A stretch of 64,000 nucleotides of DNA from NCBI RefSeq assembly GCF_010093305.1, contig NZ_PDWS01000016.1, positions 33,723 to 97,722 on the forward strand, read 5' to 3'. The notes below the pieces were generated by a model that saw only the letters and a program-made list of their open reading frames with translations, searched no databases and was not told the origin of the DNA. Source of the stretch: Pseudoxanthomonas sacheonensis (GTDB taxonomy: Bacteria; Pseudomonadota; Gammaproteobacteria; Xanthomonadales; Xanthomonadaceae). A program made the translations under genes and the position numbers. Below are positions 44,857 through 53,400 of this stretch, piece after piece (the stretch's first letter is position 1; the number at the start of each line of letters is the position of its first letter).

Positions 44857-44901
44857 TGGATCCAGCCCGGCCGGCGGCGGTTGCGATGCCGGCGTTCAGA
44901 G

Positions 44902-45417
44902 CTACGAAGACGGTTCGCTGAGAGGAGGCGACTGGGCGAACGTCGCCTTGACGCGCCTGGACACCAGGAAGTACGGCACCCAGACCAGCATCGCTATGGT
45001 TGCGCGAACCAGTACGGCGAGGCTTTCGTAACCGGCCCCCTGATCGGGAATCGACGGGATTTGCGCCGCGATGAAGTAATTGGCGGCGGCCACCGCGAAA
45101 CTTGCCGTCACCAGGCCGATGGAGAACTTCGGGGCGTACGAGGAACGGACGACCAGCAATGCAAGGGCGACCATGGCCATGGCGCCGATGACGATATGGC
45201 CGGCCAGTTCGAAGAGAAGGACGCGTTCCCACAGCGGATGGTAAGCGGGCGAACCCGGACTGGTAAGCGCTTGCCAGGTGCCGTCGCGAAACAGGGGCAG
45301 GAAGGTGGAAAGGATCAGGAAGCCGATCCTGGCGATCTTCAGAATCACAAATCCGGTGAACAGCAGCAGCCAACCCCACAGGCCGTCCAATTCATTTACT
45401 TCTACTTCTTCGTGCAC
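44902..45417 (-). CDS. DUF2569 family membrane protein
   Basis: A 171-residue DUF2569-type protein with four predicted helices and the family opening LDGLWGWLLLFTGFVILKI. The GTG at 45417 is preceded by a G-rich ribosome-binding sequence; no in-frame ATG exists before the first helix. Family function unknown. The frame continues upstream without coding character. Confidence 0.75.
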   Translation of the reverse strand: MHEEVEVNELDGLWGWLLLFTGFVILKIARIGFLILSTFLPLFRDGTWQALTSPGSPAYHPLWERVLLFELAGHIVIGAMAMVALALLVVRSSYAPKFSIGLVTASFAVAAANYFIAAQIPSIPDQGAGYESLAVLVRATIAMLVWVPYFLVSRRVKATFAQSPPLSEPSS

Positions 45418-45512
45418 TTCAGCCCCCCGGCCTTTCCCCACCCGCCTAGTGTGCCCGATGGGACGGCAGACGGGGTTAAACCAAGGGGGAAACTCGTCCC
45501 GCGGGAGAAAAA

Positions 45513-46151
45513 TCAGCCCGGTAACGGCGGCAGCGCGGGCGCATCGAGTCCCTTGAAGGGATCTCGCCAGGCGTCGAGTTTTTCCAGCTGCCCATACCAC
45601 CGCTCGAGGAACGGGTAGTCGCCCAGCGGCAGTCCCGCGACATCGTTGAAAGGCAGGAACGCCGCCATCCGGAAATCGGCATAGGACACCGAATCCCCGA
45701 CCAGCCATGCCCGCTTGGAAAGCTCGGCATCGAGGAGCGCAGCGGACGTACCGAAACGCCTGAGCCCTTCCTCCACCCGCTGCCGGTCCACTGCGCCAAG
45801 CCCGTACCGCTGCTTCGTACCGCGTTCGAAATGCACCATGTCGCAGGCTCTGGCGAAGTTCTCCTTGCCCCAGCTGAGCCACTGCACCATCTCGGGCTCG
45901 TCGTCGCCGGTGCGCCAGAAATCCGCGCCCGCGTCGCGCGACAGCCGGCAGGCGATGGCGTCGGCTTCCCAGAGGCTCTTCCCCGGGCCTAGCAATATGG
46001 GCAGCAGCAGGTTCGGATTCAGCGGGCGATACCGCTCTCTCTGGCCCGGGGCCATCGGCGCGGCGAACTCGAAGTCGACCTCGGCGTTCAAATGGCGCGC
46101 CACCGCCACTGCCAGGCGCGGGTTCGGGTTGCGGCTGAAGAGCAATTTCAT
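45513..46151 (-). CDS. Glutathione S-transferase family protein
   Basis: A 212-residue GST: thioredoxin-like N-terminus (MKLLFSRNPNPRLAVAVARHL), LLPILLGPGKSLWEADAIACRL and the all-helical C-terminal domain with FLERWYGQLEKLDAWRDPF. The N-terminal active residue is the Ser in LLFSRN or absent as a Cys. Electrophile substrate unknown. Confidence 0.85.
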   Translation of the reverse strand: MKLLFSRNPNPRLAVAVARHLNAEVDFEFAAPMAPGQRERYRPLNPNLLLPILLGPGKSLWEADAIACRLSRDAGADFWRTGDDEPEMVQWLSWGKENFARACDMVHFERGTKQRYGLGAVDRQRVEEGLRRFGTSAALLDAELSKRAWLVGDSVSYADFRMAAFLPFNDVAGLPLGDYPFLERWYGQLEKLDAWRDPFKGLDAPALPPLPG

Positions 46152-46291
46152 CGCGTGCGATCCTTCGAAGCAGGAGCAAGGGCGAAGTGAAGCGTACTCG
46201 CATGCCGATTCCCAGGCGGCCCGGGATCGATACCGTCAAGCGGGCTGCGGGAGCCGGCGTGTGGATTCGGCCCTACGCACGCAAACTGCGG

Positions 46292-47239
46292 TCACGCCGC
46301 AGCAGCGCGCAGCGAACGCTCGAACGCCATGTGCTGGCCGATCTTTTCGACCCAGCGCACCGGCGCCGTCGCCGGGGGCACCGTGCTTTCCATCGTCCAG
46401 TTGGCGTCGACGTAGTCGGGAAACTCCCCTGCCCATTGCTGCGGATTCAGCGGCAGCGCGTTGCTCAGCACCGTCGTCAGATTGACGATGGAATGCCGCG
46501 ACAACTCGTGCGGGAACCATTCGCCCTTCACGTAGAACGAGGTGACGAAACCCTCGCCGACCGTACCGTATCCGAATGCGTCCGGCGGCAGCGTGGGCAC
46601 GTAGTCCCAGTAGTTGTAGACGCGGATGCTGTTGCCGGCCGCGATCGTCGCGTCGTAGGCCGTTTGCCAACTATCGGTGCCCACCATGGGGCTGGCGAAG
46701 TTGATATTGGTCGAGGCAGTCGGCTGGCTGATCGCCATATCCAGCGAAAACAACTGGCTCAGTGCCGCACCCAGGCTGTGTCCGGTGACGTAGAGCTGTT
46801 GCGGCTTGTATTTTCCGAGCAGCGAGAACAGTTGCTGCCGCATCGACTGGGCCATGCCGCCGCCCATGCCGTCGTAGATTCCGTAAAAGCCCGAGGCTAC
46901 GCGCGGGGTCGGGCTGATGCCGCCCTGGCTCGGCTCGAAGCCGGTGGTGAGGAAGTGCACGTCCTCCCAACCATCCAGATCCGAGTCGGTGCCGCGGAAC
47001 GCGAAGATGAAGGTGCCCGGATCGGTCTGCGACTGGAATACCAGTCCGTATTTCTCTTCGGAGCCGGTGTCGAGAAAAGCGTCCCAGCCCGTCCATCCGT
47101 CCATCTGTGTGTAGCCGTCCGGAGGCGTGATGGGATCGCCGCTGTAGTAGTTGTAGGCGGCCTTGGAGGCGATTGCCAGAGCCAGGGTGAGCGCGGTGTC
47201 GAGGGTCGGCTGGGTGGGGCTGGCGATGTTCGCGGCCAT
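46292..47239 (-). CDS. Class 3 lipase-like serine hydrolase
   Basis: A 315-residue alpha/beta hydrolase of the fungal-type class 3 lipase family. The nucleophile elbow GHSLGAA places Ser 155; FAFRGTDSDLDGW supplies the oxyanion region and FPHELSRHSI a likely catalytic His. There is no signal peptide, although such enzymes often act on membrane lipid, and no XVIPCD-type C-terminal recognition motif is visible that would make it an obvious type IV effector. It faces the DUF6916-like gene divergently. Confidence 0.85.
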   Translation of the reverse strand: MAANIASPTQPTLDTALTLALAIASKAAYNYYSGDPITPPDGYTQMDGWTGWDAFLDTGSEEKYGLVFQSQTDPGTFIFAFRGTDSDLDGWEDVHFLTTGFEPSQGGISPTPRVASGFYGIYDGMGGGMAQSMRQQLFSLLGKYKPQQLYVTGHSLGAALSQLFSLDMAISQPTASTNINFASPMVGTDSWQTAYDATIAAGNSIRVYNYWDYVPTLPPDAFGYGTVGEGFVTSFYVKGEWFPHELSRHSIVNLTTVLSNALPLNPQQWAGEFPDYVDANWTMESTVPPATAPVRWVEKIGQHMAFERSLRAAAA

Positions 47240-47549
47240 GAGGATCTTTCCTTGATCGTGGGATGCGCGCGAAGCCTACTTATCCGCCAGCGTCGAAGTA
47301 CGGACGCCGCGCACGGTTTCGGTTTTTTCCGAATCGCGTACGTCACGCTACCAACTACGGAAACTTGCATGCGCTCCAAGACGCGGTGCGCTTTTGGTAT
47401 CCCGCATGCCAACGCCGAATCCGTTGGAAGATCCTTCCGTCCAAGCCTTCCGCTACCGGCAGATGGGACAAGACCCGCCATACGGTCGCCGCGCGCTTGC
47501 ATCGTGCCCGCAGGCCGGCCACCATTCCTGCTGGCCTGGGGGACACCGC
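47240..47549. other. Divergent intergenic region, lipase / DUF6916-like
   Basis: A 310-nt gap between the lipase and the DUF6916-like gene. It must hold promoters for both. Frames that cross it lack coding character and I see no repeat or hairpin. Confidence 0.4.
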
Positions 47550-47843
47550 ATGGAATTGTTGACGCTGCAGCATTTCGCTCCGTACGTAAACGAAACGTTC
47601 GCCGCCACCATGAACGATGGCGAGGTGCCGTTCGTGCTGGTCGAGGCGCGTGCGCTGCAGGACGGCCCGGCGCCCGGGACGATGCGTCCGCCGTTCTCGC
47701 TGCTGTTCCGCAACGCCTCTTCTTTCCTGTTTCCGCAACAGCTGTACCGCATGCGTCACGACGGGATCGGCGAAGTCGGAATTTTCCTGGTGCCGATCGC
47801 CCGCGAACGCGAAGGCTTCCTCTACCAGGCCATTTTCAATTGA
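47550..47843 (+). CDS. Small DUF6916-like protein
   Basis: A 97-residue cytoplasmic protein: ELLTLQHFAPYVNETF, then VEARALQ and PPFSLLFRNASSFLFPQQLYRMRHDGIGEVGIFLVPIARE, ending in QAIFN. This pattern is what I associate with DUF6916, a domain found beside tail-collar genes. GGGGGA lies upstream of the ATG at 47550. It converges on the GNAT/collar genes. Confidence 0.7.
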   Translation: MELLTLQHFAPYVNETFAATMNDGEVPFVLVEARALQDGPAPGTMRPPFSLLFRNASSFLFPQQLYRMRHDGIGEVGIFLVPIAREREGFLYQAIFN

Positions 47844-47877
47844 ACCGGTTTCGATTAAACCGTCCGGCTGGATTCCT

Positions 47878-48441
47878 TCAGCCCGCCCGGCCGGCCGCCC
47901 AGCGCATGCGCCGGTGGCTGCCCGACTCCTCGGCCGCGGCGAATCCCATGCGCTCGTAGAGGCGCTGCGCGCGCGGATTGTCGATCTGGACGTGCAACTG
48001 CACGCCACGCCCAAGCCCGGCGGCCTCGCGCTGCGTCTGCGCGATCAACGCGCCGGCGATGCCCTGTCCGCGGGCGGCCGGATCGATGCTGATGTCGATG
48101 ATCAGGTAGTCCGGTTCGCCGCGATGCAGGTAATAGCGTCCCAGCGGTATGCCGTCGCTTTCGATGACCAGGAAATCCGCCGCATCGTAATGGCTCAGAT
48201 AGTGCAGGTGCTGCAGCGCGAACTGGCTGTCCAGGAAATCGCTTTTGGCCGCATCCGGCCAAGGCACCCGCGCGAGTTCCTCGGTGCGCGTGCTCGCATA
48301 GAGCGTGCGCAACCAGGGCAGATCTTCGTCGCGCGCGGGCCGCAGCGTAATGCCGCGCGCGCGCAGGAAGCCGGGCGTCGCCAGTCGAACGTCGCGCCCG
48401 GCCGGAAACGGCGGACGCGACGGCGCAAGAACAGCGGACAT
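47878..48441 (-). CDS. GNAT family N-acetyltransferase
   Basis: A 187-residue GNAT enzyme: ITLRPARDEDLPWLRTLYASTR, DFLVIESDGIPLGRYYLHRG, IDISIDPAARGQGIAGALIAQ (acetyl-CoA-binding loop Arg-Gly-Gln-Gly-Ile-Ala) and NPRAQRLYERMGF. The fold is complete. It follows the first tail-collar gene by 8 nt, so it is in that operon and may modify one of the collar proteins or their target. Confidence 0.87.
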   Translation of the reverse strand: MSAVLAPSRPPFPAGRDVRLATPGFLRARGITLRPARDEDLPWLRTLYASTRTEELARVPWPDAAKSDFLDSQFALQHLHYLSHYDAADFLVIESDGIPLGRYYLHRGEPDYLIIDISIDPAARGQGIAGALIAQTQREAAGLGRGVQLHVQIDNPRAQRLYERMGFAAAEESGSHRRMRWAAGRAG

Positions 48442-48449
48442 GCGGACTC

Positions 48450-48983
48450 TCAGTTGAAACTGGGATACAGGCCGCTGAGCGCGATGCAGAAGTTCACCGC
48501 CAGATAGGGCTGCCGGTTTTCGTGCGGCTGGCCGCCGCCGCTGACGCCGCACATGCCCGGAGCGAACTGCGCGTTCGCCTGTCCGCCGGCGACGAACGGC
48601 GCGCTGAGACTGGGAACGGCCAACGAATTGCCGGGACTGGGCGAACTCGCGCGCTTGCTCGTGTCGTTCTGGTTGTAGACGGTGAACGGATGCGAATGCA
48701 TCGGCATTTCGCCCTGGGTCAACGTCACGCTGTTCTCGCCGAAGGTCTCGCCGATGACGCGTTGGCTCAGACCCGGTCCCGCGCCCTGGTTGCAGCCTGC
48801 GCGGCCGGTGAAATTGGGCAGCTGGAAACTGGTCGTTCCATTGCCGCCGTATTGGGTGCCCAGCAACGAGAACAGCGCGGTGTTCTGCTGGATCGACAAG
48901 GTCGCGCCATTGCAGAAAGCCCACTGGCGGGGCGGGAAGTTGAAACCGAAAAGCTGGATTTCGCCTATGAAGGGTTCGGTCAC
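48450..48983 (-). CDS. Tail-collar domain protein, copy 1 of 3
   Basis: A 177-residue phage-tail-collar (MdpB-like) protein: GEIQLFGFNFPPRQWAFCNG, ALFSLLGTQYGGNGTTSFQLPN, GEMPMHSHPF (a HxH metal-type motif) and GGGQPHENRQPYLAVNFCIALSGLYPSFN at the C-terminus. The middle (about residues 105-145) is variable between the three copies. Start codon GTG with GAGG upstream. No phage structural neighbours are present. Confidence 0.87.
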   Translation of the reverse strand: MTEPFIGEIQLFGFNFPPRQWAFCNGATLSIQQNTALFSLLGTQYGGNGTTSFQLPNFTGRAGCNQGAGPGLSQRVIGETFGENSVTLTQGEMPMHSHPFTVYNQNDTSKRASSPSPGNSLAVPSLSAPFVAGGQANAQFAPGMCGVSGGGQPHENRQPYLAVNFCIALSGLYPSFN

Positions 48984-49044
48984 GGAGAGGTCCTCGGAAC
49001 TGGTGGACGTGCGGGCGCGCGCAACGGACGGCGCGGATCGGAAG

Positions 49045-49575
49045 TCAGTTCTGTTGCGGGAAAATCCCGGCCCAGGCGATGCAGTACTGCACCGTCAGCG
49101 TCGGCATGAGGTTGTCGTGCGGCTGGTTGCCGCCGGACATGGTGGTCGATGCCGCGGAGGTGGCGTAGCCGTTGGCGCCGGTGACGTCGGTGGCGTACAT
49201 GGTGTCGCCCGACAACGCGCCCAGTTCGACCGTATTGCCGATAGCCGTGGCGTTGGCCACCGCCGTGGTCGCGCTCATCGTATGGCTGTGCGCGGGCATC
49301 TGGTTGGTGGTCAGGACGACCGTCTCGCTGCCGCCGAGCTCGCCGATGACGCGCGGGCTCAGGCCGGGTCCGTTGCCCCAGTGCATCGGCACGCGTCCGC
49401 TCAGGTTGGGCATGGCGAACGTGGTCTGGCCGTCGCCGCCGTAAGTCGTGCCGATCAGGGTGAACAGAGTCTCGTATTCCGAGATCGACTGCAGCGAGCC
49501 GTCGCAAGGAAACCAGCCGTTGGGGACGCGGGAAAAACCGAACAGGCGGATCTCTCCGACATACGGGGTGCTCAT
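49045..49575 (-). CDS. Tail-collar domain protein, copy 2 of 3
   Basis: A 176-residue paralogue of the flanking genes: GEIRLFGFSRVPNGWFPCDG, ETLFTLIGTTYGGDGQTTFAMPN, NQMPAHSHTM and GGNQPHDNLMPTLTVQYCIAWAGIFPQQN. The His-x-His pair is conserved, the central segment diverged. GGAG precedes the ATG. It lies 61 nt from copy 1 in the same direction. Confidence 0.87.
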   Translation of the reverse strand: MSTPYVGEIRLFGFSRVPNGWFPCDGSLQSISEYETLFTLIGTTYGGDGQTTFAMPNLSGRVPMHWGNGPGLSPRVIGELGGSETVVLTTNQMPAHSHTMSATTAVANATAIGNTVELGALSGDTMYATDVTGANGYATSAASTTMSGGNQPHDNLMPTLTVQYCIAWAGIFPQQN

Positions 49576-49609
49576 AGGGAACTCCGTGCAGTGAGTGGGT
49601 GGCCGCGCG

Positions 49610-50140
49610 TCAGTTGCGCGAGGGGAAGATGCCGGCCAACGCGATGCAGTAATTGATCACGTCGAAGGGCTGCATGTTGGGATGCGGCTGGGTGCCGCCC
49701 ACCGGCGCGATGCTCTGCGGCGACAAAGGCACCTGGGTGCCGCTGGCGGGCGCATAGAGGGCTGCGGTGTTGGTTCCGTAAAGCGTGTTGGTCGGGTTGC
49801 GCTGACTGCCGTTGCCGGTGGTCCCGCTGCACTGATGGTTGTGCGTGGGCAATTGCGTGGTCAGCACGGTCACGTTCTCGGCCCCGCCCGTTTCGCCCAG
49901 CTGATAAGCCGTGGGTTGCCACCCGGGATCGGCGGACGTACCGAAAGCGACTGGCGTGCGGCCCTGCATGTTGGGCAGCGCGAACGTGGTTTGGCCATTG
50001 CCGCCGTAGGTCGTTCCCAACAACGAAAACAGCGCCTGGTTTTGACTGATCGACAGCAGCTGTCCGTTGCAGAGAGCGAATCCTTTCGGCGCAAAGGCGA
50101 AGCCCGTGAGCATGATCTGCCCCAAGAATACTTCGGTCAT
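49610..50140 (-). CDS. Tail-collar domain protein, copy 3 of 3 (first gene of the operon)
   Basis: A 176-residue tail-collar protein: GQIMLTGFAFAPKGFALCNG, ALFSLLGTTYGGNGQTTFALPN, TQLPTHNHQC and GGTQPHPNMQPFDVINYCIALAGIFPSRN. It heads the row of three. A G-rich Shine-Dalgarno (GGGGAA) precedes the ATG. The Cys in YCIALAG is common to all three. Confidence 0.87.
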   Translation of the reverse strand: MTEVFLGQIMLTGFAFAPKGFALCNGQLLSISQNQALFSLLGTTYGGNGQTTFALPNMQGRTPVAFGTSADPGWQPTAYQLGETGGAENVTVLTTQLPTHNHQCSGTTGNGSQRNPTNTLYGTNTAALYAPASGTQVPLSPQSIAPVGGTQPHPNMQPFDVINYCIALAGIFPSRN

Positions 50141-50450
50141 TTTTCATTCCCCAAGGATGGTGGCACCGCACGTTGATGTGGGATGCGGCAGCTACTCTCG
50201 CTCACCGCATGCGTGCGGTACAAGTGAAATATTTACACCCACGCATTTATTTTTCCTACGTGGCTGCGGCATGAATAAGTGTGAGATGCAGCACTTTTCT
50301 TGACTCGGGTTCCTGCTCGAATGCGCAAGAGTTCGCAAGGAGCGTGGCCGGGCATCGCCTGCTGACAGCGGATACGGGGATTGGATCTACGCTGTCGCGA
50401 AGACAAGGGGCATCCGCCCAAGCGCGCGCGGCGTCTACTTGGGGCAGGAC
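50141..50450. promoter_or_regulatory. Divergent regulatory region of the collar operon and the autotransporter
   Basis: A 310-nt gap, AT-rich at about 50220-50300, between the two divergent transcription units. No -35/-10 pair is assigned with confidence. Joint regulation is inferred from the shared region. Confidence 0.4.
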
Positions 50451-53400
50451 ATGCATCAGCAGAATGCGCATAGCGCGAGTCCATCGCGCGCCGCTCGCGT
50501 CGGTTTCATTTCCTGGTTCGGGCTGCTGGCATTGACGTGCGCGGCGTGGTTCTGGCCCGGCGCCGCGATGGCCGCGCCTTCGCCGAATTGCGGACCTTTC
50601 AACATCACGGTCGCGCACGGCGGTTCGCAAGTCATAGACGCCAGCGCCTGCGACGGGCCGGACGACTTCGGCATCGGTCTGCTGGAAGTGCCGCCGGCGC
50701 ACGGCACCGTCACCATCAACACGCTGGCCCAGACGGTCACTTACGCGCATGCCGGCGGCGGCGATACCGCGACCAGCGACACCTTCGTCTTCGACGACGG
50801 ACTCAACAACGAAGTCACGGTCAACGTCACCATCGGAGCAGCGTCGCCGATCACGATCTCGCCCGGCACGCTGAGCATGACCGCCGGCACGCCCTTCAGT
50901 CAGCAGCTGACCGCCGCCGGCGGTACCGCGCCCTACGCCTGGACGCTCGCCAGCGGCGCGTTGCCTGCAGGACTCACGTTCAACGCCAGCGGTCTGCTCG
51001 CTGGCACGCCGACCGCACGTGGCAACCACACCTTCACCGTCCAGGCCACCGACAATACGTCGCTGACCGCGACCAAGTCCTACACCCTCACCGTCGCCAA
51101 TCCGACCTTGAGCCTGTCGCCCGCCAACCCGACCGCCGCGGTGAACGGCGTGGCTTACAGCTTCACCTTCACGCCGGTCGGCGGCGTGGCGCCCTATACG
51201 CTGGCGCATGAAGTCGTGAGCGGTTCGCTGCCGCCGGGCCTGAGCCTGAGCGGGGCGACCCTCAGCGGCACGCCGAGCGCAGTGGGCAGCTATACGTTCG
51301 GCATCCGGGTCACCGACAGCAGCACGGGGCCGGGCAGCTACTTCGAAGTCGAAAGCGTCACCCTGGTGGTCAATCCGCCGCCGACCATCACGGTCAACCC
51401 GGCCACGGTTCCTGCCGCGACCGTCGGCGCCGCGTACAGCCAGACCATCACCGGCGGCGGCGGCACCGCGCCGTACACCTTCGCGATCACCGCTGGCGCG
51501 TTGCCCGCAGGACTCAGCCTCAGCGGCACCGGCGCGTTGAGCGGCACACCGACAGCGGGCGGCACTTTCAACTTCACCGTCACCGCCACCGACGCCAACA
51601 GTTTCTCCGGCAGCCGTGCCTACTCGCTGACAGTGAGCGCGCCGACCATCGCGGTGGCGCCGACGACGCTGCCGGCCGGCGCCGTTGCGACGGCTTACAA
51701 CCAGACGATCAGCGCCAGCGGCGGCACCGCACCGTACACGCGTGCGATCACCGCCGGTGCGCTGCCGGCAGGACTCAGCCTCAGCAGCACCGGTACGTTG
51801 AGCGGCACGCCGACGGCGGGCGGTACCTTCAACTTCACCGTCACCGCCACCGACAGCAGTACCGGTGCCGGCCCTTACACGGGTTCGCGCGCGTACTCGT
51901 TGACGATCAATGCGGCTACCGTCGTGCTGCCTGCAACCACGCTGGCCAACGGCACCCTGGCGACGGCTTACAGCGCCACGCTGAACCCGGCCAGCGGCGG
52001 CACCGCGCCCTACGCCTATGCGCTCACCGCCGGCGCGCTGCCGCCAGGACTCAGCCTTAGCAGCGCCGGAGCGCTGAGCGGTACGCCGACTGCCAACGGC
52101 ACCTTCAACTTCAGCGTCACCGCCACCGACAGCAGCACCGGCACCGGGCCCTACACCGCCACCCAGGCCTATGCGCTGACCATCGTGGAAATCGCGCCGG
52201 TCGCCAATGCGGTTTCCGCCACCGTCGGCTACGGCAGCGCCGCCAATGCGGTCACGCTGAACATCACCGGCGGAACACCGACCTCGGTCGCCGTCGGTAC
52301 CGCACCCACTCATGGCACGGCCATCGCCAGCGGCCTCTCGATCACTTACCAACCCAACGCTGGCTACGCCGGAGCGGACAGCTTCACCTATACCGCGACC
52401 AATGCCGCAGGTACTTCGGCGCCCGCAACGGTGACGATCACGGTAAGCAACCCGACCATCACCGTGACCGCATCCGGTCCGCTCTCTGCGCAGACCGGCG
52501 CGCCTTATACGCAAACCTTCACCTGGAACGGCGGCGCCTCGCCGTACAGCGGCTACTCGGTCACCGGACTGCCGGCGGGTCTCTCGATCACCGGCACCAC
52601 CGCCGACAGCGTGACGGTATCGGGTACGCCGACCGCTGGAGGTTCGTTCCTGCTCAACGCTTCGGCCGTCGACAGCAGCACCGGCAACGGTCCGTTCACG
52701 CAGGCGCAGGCATTCATGCTCAACGTCGGCGCACCGACCCTTTCGCTGACGCCGGCCGCAGGCACGCTGACGGTGGCCTATGGTTCCCCCTATTCGCAGA
52801 CGATCGTCGCCAGCGGCGGCACCGCGCCCTACAGCTATGCGCTGACCGCCGGTGCGCTGCCCCCGGGCATATCCCTCTCCAGCGCGGGATTGCTCAGCGG
52901 CACGCCTACGGTGCCGGGCAGCTATTCGATCGCCCTGCGGGCCACCGACAGCAGCACCGGTACGGGCGCGCCGTACTCGGTAGTGGGCAATTACGTGTTG
53001 CAAGTTGGCGTGCCGACGATCGCGATCGCTCCGGCCTCGCTCCCCAATCCGGTTCCTGGCGTCGCCTACTCGCAGACGCTCACCGCCAGTGGCGGTGTCG
53101 CGCCCTACGCCTTCTCGTTGACCACCGGCTCGCTGCCGGTGGGCATGTCGTTCTCTTCGGCCGGAGTGCTGTCGGGAACTCCGGCGATGACGGGCACGTT
53201 CAATTTCACGGTCGCCGTGCAGGACGCGAACGGCCAATCCGGCGCGCGCGCCTACAGCGTCACCATCGCCACACCGACCCTGACCCTGACGCCGACTACA
53301 CTGCCGGCGGGCAGTCCGGGCGTCGCCTACAGTCAGAGCTTCAGCACCAGCGGCGGCGTTGCGCCCTACAGTTACTCGCTGGACAGCGGCGCGCTGCCGA

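Noticed and set aside
46292..47239. The lipase as a type IV secretion effector
   Set aside because: No XVIPCD-like C-terminal domain and no adjacent lipoprotein immunity gene, and it is 38 kb from the operon.
48450..50140. Prophage remnant as the explanation for the collar genes
   Set aside because: No integrase, terminase, capsid, tape-measure or lysis gene lies within tens of kilobases, and the genes are intact with their own ribosome-binding sites.
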